Shown: positions 33,861 through 45,479, counted from the stretch's first letter. The stretch is DNA of 64,000 nucleotides from Acanthopleura granulata (GCA_016165875.1 JABBOT010000004.1:18787672-18851671); one strand, 5' to 3'. Notes: generated by a model not told the origin, from the letters alone. Program-made: numbers and translations.

Positions 33861-36800
33861 ATGGAGTACCTACTGGGTGTATTTTTTACGTTGGCGTTTA
33901 CCGGTGCATCTGTGGCATATGAAACAGGTGCTCCAACCCAGGCTTGTGTCGAAATGTTTCCTATTGGGCACAAAGCAAACGCCGAGACTTCCGAGGCCCC
34001 ATATACCATTACCGTTAGCCCTAGGTCGTATGCTAACAGGACCAATAGTAAGTCATATCAAGGTTTCGAAAAACTGAAGATGTGGTCAAGAGAGAAGTCT
34101 GAGAAATAAAACATCTTGTGATTCAAAGGGCTAAACGATATGACCTGTTCACACCAGGTACCAATGCCGTATGGAAGAAGTTTCGCCGTCTACATGCTTC
34201 CATGATTCTGAGACAAATGGAAACTATGTAACTGAGCTTATTTTTGAAAGATAGCTTTGATACAGATACTAGCTCATTAACATTGTATTGTGACTTCAAT
34301 TGTAATTTTATTTTAGGTTACCTCAGTTTCAATTCACATATTTTAACTTCATTCTGCTGCCATCTGAGCAGTACACATAATGAGTCATAGTCCTTTTAGC
34401 ACGTGCTGCCCTCCACGTTCCTTTACATCATTGCTTGACCTTTGAAGCTTGAGCGAAGCGCGAAGGCTTGTTTAAGATTAGCCTCACCACCGATGTCCTT
34501 GCGCAGATCTACAATCAGATTTGATAAATAAAATTGTTAAATTCAGGTGTTCATTTGATTCATATTGTGCATACACGATTTGCATTGAGTATTAATAGAA
34601 ACAAAGGTTGAGCTTTTGAGGGGATTTAATTCCTGCATTACCACGGTAACTACAGTGACGTAAAATGGTGTGTAGTGATGTAAAAGTTGAACTGTTCCGG
34701 TTGATTAAATTTCCGAGGTTAAAAAATTGAAACAGTATATCTTAAAGGTATCTGAAACATGGAACCGAAGCTATTTAATGAATAATATTCGCCAGATGTT
34801 TTAAATAAATGTTTTTTCAAGGCCGATAGACTGAGTTTGGTAAATCTTGGCATTCTCTACACGCTTGTTTGCCCTTGATGTCCCGGTAGTGCGTGATGTC
34901 ACACTGGCGATAAACCATTTTTTGCAGCAATCCACTGTGCTAATCACTCAGCGATTTACGATGGAATTAGCTTTCAAGCCTTCCCATCCGACCCCTCACT
35001 GCGACGTGACCATTTCGAACCGAAGAAGGGTTCTAAATTATGCGTTAGACAATATGAGGTGGCGTGCTTTGATCATACTTAAACTAGTGTTCGGAAACCA
35101 AGAGTGCTACAATTACGTCACGTCACTATCGCCCTTCATGGATACACAAGCAATGTGCGATTTTTTCCTTGGAATTTTTGGAGTTAAATATATTTCTATT
35201 TTCTGCAAGTAAAAATTCTCAGGCGATGCATTTTTTGTGTCCCTCATGTTTATTACATCACAGATATATAATTCACTTCAGTGAAGTGAAATATAGAACC
35301 TGGACAGTTCACCTTAAAGTGCATGTGTTGTAAGGAGAATGATACTTAGGTTTTGCAAATGATGGAGACGTACTTCATTCTTTTGCTCCTGAAAATCCAG
35401 GTGATCGAAATGTTAATGTGATTGTTTGATGTTTTTCCATTTTAGTTTCCGTCACATTGGATGTAACTGGAGATAACTATTATGAGGGGGTATTCATCCA
35501 GGCTAGAATAGCCAAGTGCCCCAACAACAATACGGCTGTGGGTACTTACGTATTTAAGGGCAATTCGCTTAAGACCATTAAGTGTTTTAATCCAGAAAAG
35601 GTAAGAAAAATGCCCGGGTTTAAAAAAATAACGTTGTCAGATTGTAGACCGAGAAAGGGAGTTGCTAAATTCAGTTTGAAAAACGCCCACTTGCCCAGGT
35701 GTTCAGATGCAGAGAACAAATCGGACACGTTTTTGGACGATTTGCCACACACTCGTGTTCTTTAAAAGTGGATTAAATTATGTTACAAGAACTATACATC
35801 CCAAGTTATTCTGGAGAAAACTGGAGGAAATGCTCTCACTGTCATCAGCAAAGTAATTGTTATTAATTAATTGTATTATTTGGGAATATACATTTGCAGG
35901 AAATAACACAGATATATACAACAGGTACTGCGAACATCACCGTTATTAATTTGACCTCCGAGTATGATATAGGCTACATTATGAAACGACAAATCACATT
36001 CGAAACGAATTCTTGTGTCTTTCTTTTTATTTCTTTTTTACAATAGTATTGGAGTAAATTTCTGAGGCAAAACGGATGCTGCCTAATAGATCTATTTCTA
36101 AACATGAATGGCGCATAATTGTCCTATTTCTAAACATGAATGGCGCACAAAAGGCCTATTTCTAAACATGAATGGTGCACAATAGGCCTATTTCAAAAGA
36201 TAAATGGCACACAATAGGCCTATTTCAAATCATGAATGGTGCACAATAGGCCAATTTCTGAACATAAACAGTGCACAACAGGTCTATTTCTCAACACAAA
36301 TGGTGCACAATAGGCCTATTTCTGACGATGAAGGAATGGCGAAGATCTGTTACCGTGACGTTTTCAGCAAAGAATCAGCAGCAGTGGGTAATATACTTAT
36401 GTATAAATTTGTCTGTTACAGGAGGCTCTGACACACACAAACAAAGAGAAGAAACGGAGGCTCATGTTCACTTGGGTACCGCCATCTTCAGCTGTGGGAA
36501 CTGTTTATTTTAGGTGCTGTTTTTTTGGGTGGCCGTTAACTAGTTAAACAATATCCAAGGTCAAAATCTCAAAGACCAGTTTCATTAAAACTATCACGAG
36601 AGTTCCTAAATATATACATAATTTTAACGGAAGTTACGTGCAAGTAGAAATAGACAACAGCTTTCAATGATGTTTCCAATGACACATGTGTGTAATAACC
36701 GATGTGTCACAAATCCAGTTCATTGTTCATCGTTTTAACATTGAAATGTCCATATTTTTATTATGCAGAAATCTTGCAGAAAATCCTGCTATTAAGCAAG

Positions 36801-39146
36801 TATCTGAAATACATTTTTATTGTAACTGTTCATATAAACATAGTGGTGATATTAAAACTGCATCATGTTTATAAGGCCCCTAGCCCTAGCCCCATGTTAA
36901 GCTGAATTAGATTATACATGTACATACGAAGCATAGTGCCGGAAATCTTCCCTGCTAAGATTGTAAGTTGCAATAAATGTTTCCTTTTAATGCGTCATTT
37001 AAGAAACTTCGAATTGACGCGTTTGATAGTAAACCATTGCTTATAAGTTTCAGTAACAATGTTATATGGCTTAGATTGAAATCGTCGACTTTGGTGCACT
37101 CTCTAGCACACGCAACTAAGTGAGATATGCACACATAATATGCAGGGAATTCTGGAATATTGCCATACATGAATGGATAGTTAAGAGTATCGAAATTAAA
37201 GTCATCTCTTTTGACATACAATCGACGCAAGTGGGAGTCTTGGTCGTGTCTAAAAATATACAAATCCAGATAAGGTGTAAGGGCGTCGGGGGTTATGATC
37301 CACCTATAAGTAGAGTTTATTGGTTTTTCAACATACTCTTCATAGTGGGATTAGTATAAGAATATACTACATATATCATATAAAAATAAATAAAGGTTTG
37401 CTAATGGGGGAGCAGATAGTACCCATATGGATACCATATATGCTGTGGTCTTGATGTATTGCGTTGCCGAATCTCACGTAGATGTTAATGAGAAATTCGA
37501 GTAGTCCCACAATGCGTGCAACATTTGAAGAATTGTAACCTGAATGGGGTTTCTGATTTTAAAAAATGCGAAAAACATGATCCTTGACACCAATGATTGC
37601 GTCTTTCTTGAAACCCTGCAAGTCACATAGTATTTTCTCATTTAAGATTATAATGTTCATATGAACCATTCGCGCACCTTTGCAAATCCAACACAGAAAC
37701 GTTATAGACATATATGATTAATTCAAATTTGTGATATGTTGTCATTTTTCTCTTGGTAACTTTAAACAAAACTTTGCTAACACTGTTTTTTAAAGTGAAA
37801 GACAGCGCATATTCTAAGTTGAGTGTGTCTAAAGGTTGGACAATATTATGTTTATTGCGGTAAAGCATTTTTTCTTACAACTACTACGACAGCGGAAATT
37901 GACATTTGACCGCACTCCGTCGGCTAGCTTGAAACACAGCCATCCTGTCTGGGCTGTGACGTAAATATTCCAGGCGCGGATCAGTTTGTCACCTGAGATT
38001 TTATTAAGCTTTGAGTTGAGGTTGAGACTTAAGTATTATAACATGAAATGATCAAGAAACTTACTCCCGCCACATCACAATTGTCTGGAAAAACTTTGCA
38101 GAGTTGTTCATGCACACATATACTTATTATAATTAAGACATATAACATTAAAACAGTGTCCTGTCCCTATGTCATTACGTGTTATATTGACAGACAACTC
38201 AGAACATTTGCGTCACGGCTCTCTTAGTTCTCTGACTGGTCAGCCTCTCATAAGTTTAAAAGCATGGAAGCCTTCAGATCCCCAGTCGGGAGCACAATAC
38301 TCCACACTTCAAACGAAGATAATTCAGCAACGACTTCATAAAAATCAGACAGGTCTTTACGTTCGAGAAGGAATTTTATAATTTTTCATGAGCAGTACCT
38401 CTGTGCTGTCTTTTACTTTATAAGATTGTTAATGTACTTTTTTTTAGTTTTTTTAGATATTTGCACTGATTCACAAACTTTTTAGAAATTTGGCCCTATA
38501 CATTTTTTTTTCATACCCAGAGTTACATAATGTTGTCATGAAATTTATTTCAGTCAAATCAAAATGGCCACAATGCATTAAAAAGATCTGTTTCAGGCCA
38601 ACCGAACATAACTCGAAATTATCCAGCTTGGGACGGAGCCCTAGTTGCAAAGATGTTAATTATTTGTGGTGAACAAATTATGTGACACCTTCTGAAGGTG
38701 GTGGTGGAGGTAGGGGTGGGGGCGTTTTTTGTTTGTTTGTTTTTTGGGTTTTTTTTTACATTTTCATTTATTTGTTTATTTATTTCATTGCTGTAGAACG
38801 CTTTATTGCGAACATTTTCACTTACACCATGGTAATCAGTAATCTGGGCGGAAGAGCTAAAACAGCCAAATTTGGCAAGATATGTTCAGCTTAATGTGAA
38901 GTTAAAAAATTTATTCCTTTCTCCTTTTGTCTCCTCAGAGGGACCTTTGTAAGGGAGACCACAGAATTTTGGACTGATGTATCATCCGACTTCATTACGG
39001 ACGGAAGACCCACAACTGATCAACCAGAAAAGTGCCCAGTGATGAAGACATCCGGAACCGGCAGGCTCATCCCTGCGCATGCTCACTACATTCTGTGTTT
39101 CTTTGTAGCCTTTGTTTGTTTTATCACCAATGCCAGTGTGGCTTAA
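33861..39146 (+). CDS. Reeler-domain secreted protein, probably membrane-anchored
   Basis: Exon A 33861-34047 (donor A|GTAAGT) starts with a signal peptide (MEYLLGVFFTLAFTGASVAY). The Reeler opening follows: ACVEMFPIGHKANAETSEAP and YTITVS. Exon B 35446-35600 (acceptor TTTTAG, donor AAG|GTAAGA) joins in phase and gives SVTLDVTGDNYYEGVFIQAR, GTYVFKGNSLKTIKCFNP. Exon C 38939-39146 gives GTFVRETTEFWTDVSSDFIT and a C-terminal hydrophobic stretch (YILCFFVAFVCFI) after a Ser/Thr/Pro spacer, as in a GPI signal or single membrane helix. B to C needs an exon of 3n+2 bases between them; see 36334-36383. Reeler proteins include reelin, ferric-chelate reductase-like proteins and small immune-type 'defense proteins'; the length here fits the last group. 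If exon B is not spliced, its frame runs on to a stop at 35765. Confidence 0.8.
34681..35319. mobile_element. Inverted-repeat element in the Reeler intron
   Basis: The left end TAAAAGTTGAACTGTTCCGG and the reverse complement of the right end, CTTTAAGGTGAACTGTCCAG, agree at about 15 of 20 positions. The interior (AAGGTATCTGAAACATG, GATAGACTGAG, CATTCTCTACACGCTTG, TTACGATGGAATTAG) recurs at 61090-61480. It is a non-autonomous element of about 640 bp without a transposase. The 121-codon frame at 34847-35212 lies inside it and is probably not a gene. Confidence 0.6.
36094..36322 (+). repeat. 32-bp tandem repeat, seven units
   Basis: Seven units in exact 32-bp register (36094, 36126, 36158 and so on) with consensus ATTTCTAAACATGAATGGTG + CACAATAGGCCT, and a partial eighth from 36318. 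No indels occur between units. Confidence 0.9.
36334..36383 (+). CDS. Candidate short Reeler exon beside the 32-bp array
   Basis: 50 bases (3n+2, the phase required between exons B and C) with an AG before and a GTGGGT donor after. It gives EWRRSVTVTFSAKNQ and then, on joining exon C, the GTFVRETTEFW strand. Reeler domains have a VTVTW-type strand at this point, so the fit is good in both phase and content. The acceptor lies in the degenerate eighth unit of the tandem array and its pyrimidine tract is weak, so the left boundary could be wrong. Confidence 0.35.
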
Positions 39147-39415
39147 TAGAGAATAAGCAGGTCTAGACTTAGACTTGATGTCCATTCAAGACCCATGATT
39201 CGACATCTTATCAGCGTAATCGCCATTAGCTCTACACGGCCCCCATGCATGTATGTTCTTTCATAAAGCTTATTCTCACCGAAAACACGGCGAATCGTCA
39301 AATGGAAACACACGGAGCTTTATGACGATGTCTTAGTTGTCTAGATGATTATACTATAGCTCTCTAAATGTCCACGCCACGAGAGCATTAGACAGACATT
39401 TGTCTGGCCGATGAC

Positions 39416-39431
39416 GTCTGCACGTGCAGAC
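39416..39431. other. Perfect 16-bp palindrome with E-box core
   Basis: GTCTGCACGTGCAGAC is its own reverse complement, with CACGTG in the middle. It lies about 270 bp downstream of the Reeler stop codon. Confidence 0.5.
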
Positions 39432-40860
39432 TGATAATTGTCCTGGGTCAACGTCAAATAGCTTATTGTAGAAGTTTGTGGGTTAGTTGACCAATTATGC
39501 TCTTTATCCTAATCCATTAATAGAAATTTCTGTGACGGTGATGTCACTCAAGTGGAATACATACACGTGACCATAGCTTCAAACCGACAAATTTAATTTT
39601 ACGACCGGCAGGGTACTTTGCTTTTGTAATATAGCAGGCTTAGAGTATATTCCTTAGAGCAGAAATACATGTATAGAGCTTTGCGTAACTTTTCCAGTTG
39701 TGGCAGTAAGCAAAAGATACATGTCTATTAGCAACACATTCATAAAATTAATCATCCATCATCATACACGTGACAAGAAAAGAACTGCGAAATAATGTGA
39801 GTTTGGTCAGTGCAGCGGATAATGGAACGTCTCAAGACATGCATACAAAACCGAAAAGCAGCGGTTTGTACGGAGTTACAAAGCATATAGCGTTCATAGG
39901 CTAATCTTTCGAAGATTTATTGTGCTGAAGTGAGTGAAATAACTATGCTAACCATAGATATGCACTGAAATTTAATTATGCCGGTCAAAGTACGGAAAGA
40001 ATGGTAAAGCATATATATGTATACACTATTACGTCCCTGTTATTCCATGAAAATGCTTCCTTCAGCACTTTATCTGAAAGATGCAAATAAGGATTGAATG
40101 GAAGGTCTGTAAGGGGACAACTGATCAGTCATGTATTGGTCACCTAAAGTAAAAACAAAAAACAAAACAAAAAACACCTCATTTTTCTTAAAAATGGTCC
40201 GTTTCAGGTTAAAAATGATAAGCTGTAAATGTTTGCATACGTTTGAGTTTCTTAAAGGCAAGTCAGGTATACTTCCGGAGTGTGTATATATAGATATTTC
40301 TGTCTGAGTACAAATTCTGTGAAGAGAATCCGCCCACAAAACTCTCCACATTTTCATGCTTCATTTTCCAAATATTACCAGCTTTCGTCATCTATGCAGT
40401 TAAAAGTGGGGAATAAACCTGCTTTATCCCTTAGATGGTGCAGATATATATTCAGAATTATAAACATGCTTGTATAACTGAACAGAAACAGGAACGTATT
40501 TTAAATCACTCAAGTATATAAACTACTGAAACGTTTGCGGTTATAGTTTCTCCATGGGTTTGTAATGTCCTTATGTCTTTTTGTGTTATTTGAGAATTAT
40601 GCGCGCTATCGCGTTTGATTTTGTCACACATTAGTTCATTTATCCAAAGGGTTAAAAAATCTCTTATTTTTATAAATAAACTTCACGTTCGTCCAAATCA
40701 TTATGGGTACATGTTGTTTTTATAAAATGTTAGTATGGCTGTTGTCCAGTTGCACTATGATTGATTGGATACTGATTAATTAAAGTGAAATATTTTATAG
40801 AGCTATCCCGGTTTGGGTCATACCAAAGACTTTAAAAATGATACTTGTTGCTGCCTCGCT

Positions 40861-41115
40861 TAGCTCTCAACACTGAGTGGTTACAGCAAGGAAACGGGAC
40901 TGGTTAGCTCGGTGTCAGTATAATGTGACTGAGTGGCGTGTCATGTCTGGTGTCCTCGGCATGATGTTCCAGTGGCTGCAGCATTTTGGCGGCATGGACT
41001 CTGCCGCAAGGAGACACAGAAAGCATATATACATTCTAGGGACTCCTCGTCGTCATATGACTGTAGAATTGTTAACTACGACGTTAAACCCAAGCATACA
41101 TACATACAGAGCCAG
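40861..41115 (+). repeat. SINE with CATA tail
   Basis: AACGGGACTGGTTAGCTCGG, GTGTCATGTCTGGTGTCC, TCGTCGTCATATGACTGTAG and TACGACGTTAAACCCAAGCA are followed by a CATACATACATA tail. The structure (pol III-like head, conserved centre, short simple tail) is of a SINE I have seen widely in molluscan sequence. Confidence 0.7.
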
Positions 41116-41178
41116 TCCATGAGCTCGGTAGTAGTGCAGGCATAAGCCCACATCTACATGTATACTCAAAGAACTTAA

Positions 41179-42064
41179 TTAAAAGAAAAGAACACATTTA
41201 TACAACCTACACCTTGAATGAAAGAGCTATACAAACTGTGTGAAATACAATATTTTTGACATTTTTTAAAGGTTTCGTAAAAGATACATACTGTTTTAAA
41301 CGTCGTCATTTTTTACAAAATCCACCTATTCGGGGCACATAGGAAGTCCCGCCATGTTTTAGGCTTGTCCAATGAAAATCCTCCTTTCCTCCTCTTGAAT
41401 ATTCATTGTGACGTCACTGTGTTTAAGGTTTTACTCCTACTATTTAATTAACGTGCATTTCTGGTCTCAGCTAACTATGATCGTACATCGTGATAATCGT
41501 GGGTTTTAAGTTCTGTTAAAGCCAACTCTAAAAAAGAAGAGTTTGAGATGTACTAGAGAGCCACGCCATGCCTACATGCTTGGCTCTAGGCTGCCAAAAT
41601 GACTCTGAACTGCGATGTCCCGAAGGCAGAGAGCGCAACCTGTCCTTTCACAGATTACCTGTCAAAGCCAGAAATCCTGGTTCCCACTCACTTAAGCTTG
41701 ATGCATGGTCGACCGAACTACTGCTCTCAGCCTCACTCCTGTGAGTTTCAAACTGGTAGCCTTGTAAGCCGAAGTTACATTCGCTATCATCAGAACTTGA
41801 GCTGGGATCCCCACTGAAGCCCTCCAAGTTATCTACATTTTTTTTACCTTCAGGGAGAGAAGAGCTACTTTACAAAGCTAAGCACGATGACGTAAGCAAG
41901 CTGTTAAAAAAAGGTCTAAAAAGGCTTCTCGGTCTTGGATGTTTAACTATTAAATACTCAAATAACATAGCACTTCCGCCCGAAAATTAAGATTTTTTAG
42001 TTAGCCATAAGTAAAGCTCTTTCTTTTAAGATATAGGTTGTATAAATGTGTTCTTTTCTTTTAA
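41179..42064. mobile_element. TTAA-flanked inverted-repeat element with THAP-like ORF
   Basis: TTAA at 41179-41182 and at 42061-42064 bracket an 878-bp element. Its ends are inverted repeats: 26 identical bases beginning AAGAAAAGAACACATTTATA, and similarity for about 50 (AAAGAGCT[A/T]TAC). A TTAA target duplication is typical of the piggyBac superfamily, though piggyBac ends usually start with CCC, so the superfamily is open. No transposase is present. The interior holds TGACGTCA (41409-41416) and a THAP-like reading frame from 41568. Confidence 0.75.
41568..41820 (+). pseudogene. THAP-type zinc finger fragment
   Basis: From ATG 41568 the frame reads MPTCLALGCQNDSELRCPEG and RERNLSFHRLP. The N-terminal C-x4-C pair and the [IL]SFHR[FL]P strand are diagnostic of the start of a THAP DNA-binding domain, known from P-element transposases and host transcription factors. 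After about 45 codons the frame lacks the expected Trp. A neighbouring frame (open to 41817) continues with CSQPH..CEFQTGS, reminiscent of the closing CxxH-F part, which would need a frame change. The whole lies inside the TTAA-flanked element. It could be an exon captured by the element or a relic of its transposase. Confidence 0.45.
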
Positions 42065-42289
42065 GCAACCGTCTGGTTTTCACTATGGCGATTTTGTACA
42101 CATGCGACTAATGTTCTTCTGTATCAAAAGAGTGTGTAACCCCTCGGCTAATGAAAAAGGACAAAATTATTGGATTCCATGTCTTTTAACGATGACACAC
42201 ATGCATTTCTGTCATTATTGATTTTTATGTGAAGCCATGGCTCTACAAGTGGTTCTGGAGTGAGCAGTGTTGAAGCAGTGGTTGAAATC

Positions 42290-42580
42290 ACTCAATGAAA
42301 ACGTCATTTGGTATCTCGTAAAGCGTTGTACGTCAACGTCGAATGTATCCACCTTGTCCCTGGATGACAACCTGAACCCTTCTCCTCATATCACCTGTCA
42401 GCCTCCTGATACTCTGAAGATTATGTCGCTGCCATTCCTCGCGCAAGACAGCTTTCATTTGGGCCAGATCATGTACAGGTGGAACCCTTGCATGCACACG
42501 ACGACAATCATGTCCCAGACCCGCTCCAGAGAATTGACATCGGGGCTCATTGCAGACAAAGGAATCAGGAGGATGACAGT
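42290..42580 (-). pseudogene. Tc1/mariner-like transposase C-terminus
   Basis: On the minus strand, MSPDVNSLERVWDM corresponds to the family's SPDLNPIEHVWD block with the third catalytic acid region. After a frame change MKAVLREEWQRHNLQSIRRL and MRRRVQVVIQGQGG follow, the usual last helices. No inverted repeats or N-terminal half are present nearby. It is a dead remnant. Confidence 0.7.
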
Positions 42581-42599
42581 TGGGTATGAAGAGAAGGAC

Positions 42600-42640
42600 A
42601 CCTCCTAACTGAGGTATACTGAAAAGAGATAGGATTTCAC
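42600..42640 (+). repeat. Dispersed repeat family R1, short piece
   Basis: CTAACTGAGGTATACTGAAA followed by GATAGGATTTCACCGGG matches the centre of the copy at 28013-28270. A further piece follows at 43108-43180. Confidence 0.5.
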
Positions 42641-42814
42641 CGGGTATGTTTCACGGTTTGCTTAGAATTATACTCGTTGTTGTTATGTTTTTGCTCTCTA
42701 TTTCCTGTCTTTCATCCTGTATTCCTGCATAAGCCAAAATTCTTCTGCTGGACTAGATATCCTAGAGGCTTAGTCCCTTCTAATTGTTTTCATTCAACTC
42801 TATATTATATGTGT

Positions 42815-42958
42815 ACGTGCCAGCAACCTGTGGATGGTCGTGGGTTTCCGCCGGGCTCTGCCTGGTTTCCTCCCACCATAATGCTGGCCGCCGTCGTATA
42901 AGTGAAATATTCTCGGGTACGGCGTATAACACCAATAAAACAAGTAAATAAATATATT
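42815..42958 (+). repeat. SINE body and tail, V/RUDI-like
   Basis: GCCAGCAACCTGTGGATGGT, GGGTTTCCGCCGGGCTCTGC, TTTCCTCCCACCATAATGCT, GGCCGCCGTCGTATAAGTGA and TACGGCGTATAACACCAATA run into an (AAAT)-type tail. I recognise this centre from SINEs widespread in molluscs and other invertebrates; the RUDI/V-SINE name is from memory. Confidence 0.75.
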
Positions 42959-43107
42959 TTATGTCAGAATTATTACATTATATGCTTTTAGAAGAGATAA
43001 AATTACAATTAACATCGCTGCATTGTTTTCTTTCAAATAATTCCGATCAAGTCGTGCTGCTTCGGCGGTTTACGTTGTTGCATTTTAGGCATTTTCACGA
43101 AAAGAAA

Positions 43108-43200
43108 ACCATAAGGACAAGAGGCTGGATTTCATCGGTTACGTTCTCTGATCGATGTCGCTGCTCTGGATTTACTCTTTATGTTTTTCTTCATAGCATG
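43108..43200 (+). repeat. Dispersed repeat family R1, 3' part
   Basis: GAGGCTGGATTTCATCGGTT, then TCGCTGCTCTGGATTTACTC, matches 28170-28250. Confidence 0.55.
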
Positions 43201-43249
43201 CAACTCAAAATTATCCTTGTATGGATAGTAATATACCAATGTAATATAA

Positions 43250-44780
43250 GTTTTGGTAAATATTGAAAGAACCGAGGTGTCGACACCGAGATTCGTATAC
43301 CAGCCGTCAGCGAAAACGGGCTTTCCGGGTCAGTAACCGCTAGACCAATTTCCAAAAGCGACAAATAATACAGAGCACCAGAGAACTAGGAAAGTATCTA
43401 AAAAACAGTCAGGATGGATTCATGCAATGGGAAGTAGTCAGCAGTTTTCAATGATAACGAAAAGACGTAATAAATGTTTTTTGGGGGGATGAATAAAATA
43501 GTGTTACCAAATCGTGTACCATTTTAGTACATATGATGTCGATAATCAAATATGTATCTTAGAGAGTACTAAATGTCTCTGGCGATCTGTCATATAGCTA
43601 TATGTATCTGATTCTGCTTAACCCGGGGCCATGGGCAGTATAAGCATTCATGTCTATTACATTGCCTGACATGATACTTTTATGAACACTTGCATTCAAA
43701 GCGTGACAGTGGATATCCCTATTTGCATTCGACATGGAAATTATTCACAGATTATACAAGTTGAAATTTAATTTAGATTCCATATCTGCAGAATATCAAC
43801 AGCCTATTGCCACATTAAAACAACCAATAGTATGCACGATCTTCGCACATTATTATATGCACTTCTTGCTAGAATATTCAATATTAAGTTGTTATACAAG
43901 TCACACCCATGTCTACACTATGCCCATGTGAACCATGTATATCAAGACATTTTGAAAAAAAGTAATGTTGTGCATTTTCAAAAAGTTCTGCATGTGAATT
44001 CTAAAGAACTCAAAATGTCTCACTGAAAAACTAGATGCTCAAGTGCACATACCTTAGAAGGACACTTCCAACCTTGATTTCTCCACTCCGTGCTACTACA
44101 TCTCGCAGGGATTCAAATGACAGAATTTCCTCATCAGTTGTTTTGGTGTTTAATAAACTCTGTCACCGGCACATTAACGTTAAAGGCAACAACACCTTCT
44201 CCAGTTCTACTATGCATATGGGATTCAGAGATTATACCATTCATGGGATGTTTTGTTGTTCATTGAGTTGCCCGGATTTCTTTTTAGTAACATCTATTGA
44301 TTTTTGATGTTCACGAAACCCATTTATCGATTTCAATCAACGTCAACATTTTTAAATAAATACTCTGTCATAGATATCCCATCAAACATCTTCACCCTAT
44401 GACGTCTCTTAAAGGAACCCTTGCCACTATACGGGAAATTGCCTCTCCTGTTGTGTAGTTGTGATTATTGCCTTAAATTCCCTAAGCAAAACGTTTACAA
44501 ATGGGAAATTTGCTTTGACCGCACTTTTGTCTTTTGCTAAAACAAAAAGTGTGAATAACACGACTCCAATGTTTCAAGGACGTGCTTTAGATTGCTGCAA
44601 CGTTTCCCTGTTCTTCTGTGTGAGAAAGATTGCATCTCACTCTCTACCATCATGGAACGATTTCTCATCTATAGTTGCAAGGGTTCCTTTTACAATGATT
44701 ACACATCTCTTGTAAGTAAATATGAACGGAGTGTCTAGAATCTCTGGCACCCACGCTTCAGGATTTTGTTTTATTCTGGT
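43250..44780. other. Gene-free stretch
   Basis: No recognisable exon. 44640-44770 has partial similarity to family R2 (GTCTAGAATCTCTGG). Confidence 0.4.
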
Positions 44781-44794
44781 TAACCCTGGATAAT

Positions 44795-44885
44795 GCGTGG
44801 TATGTTCATTGTATTGAATCGCCCTGATATGGCTGAAATGCTGCTGACGCGGCGTTAAGCCTTAAACATTCATTCAGATTCAATG
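44795..44885 (+). repeat. SINE 3' fragment
   Basis: GAATCGCCCTGATATGGCTG, AAATGCTGCTGACGCGGCGT and TAAGCCTTAAACATTCATTC form the conserved centre and simple tail of a SINE that has lost its head. Confidence 0.6.
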
Positions 44886-45339
44886 CATCCTTGAAAACTG
44901 TCGATTGCTTTTTTCTTACATACCAGCAGCTTTGTTCATTATTTATGTATTATTTTTGGCCGATTCCTTTGGGAACTGGTGATAAAGATTATTTTGGAAA
45001 TTTGCCATGCGATTATCTACTATAAACGCTGTATCACCCATAATTGTTTACGAGTGGTATACGAATGTCGGGCTTGAGTCACGCTTAGAGATCTGTTACC
45101 CATCACGTGGATGTACCGTGGATAGCACAAACCAGCACTATTAATGGTGACATCCTAACAATTTAATCTACTTGTGGGATATAGTAGTGTAGAGAATGCA
45201 GAAATCCGAAGTGGAAATGGACTTTGCACGGTAGGTGTATTTGAGCCTCTATACCTTATGCATATAAACTTGTTTCTCTCCTTTTCGTAGCTTTGCACCT
45301 TTTCCGTAAAGTCCCATGGAACTTAATTAATATGACATG

Positions 45340-45479
45340 GTCGCGAACGTTCAAATTCCACGTCTGAAACCTACGCTAAACTCTGCGGTGATGCGATCTA
45401 ACTTTCGGACCGGCCCGCCGCGACCAAGAAACAAGTCTAACATTTACCTTAACAGCAATAAAACTGCGCTCTCAGAAAG

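Noticed and set aside
33778..34077. 99-codon plus-strand frame overlapping Reeler exon A
   Set aside because: Shadow of the exon in another frame; the exon frame has the signal peptide and Reeler motifs.
34847..35212. 121-codon open frame
   Set aside because: It lies inside the inverted-repeat element of the Reeler intron; the second copy at 61249 does not keep the frame.
36204..36513. Two overlapping frames with repeated PIS..W motifs
   Set aside because: Direct translation of the 32-bp tandem repeat, not a repeat protein.
42267..42608. 113-codon plus-strand frame
   Set aside because: Antisense shadow of the Tc1-like transposase remnant.
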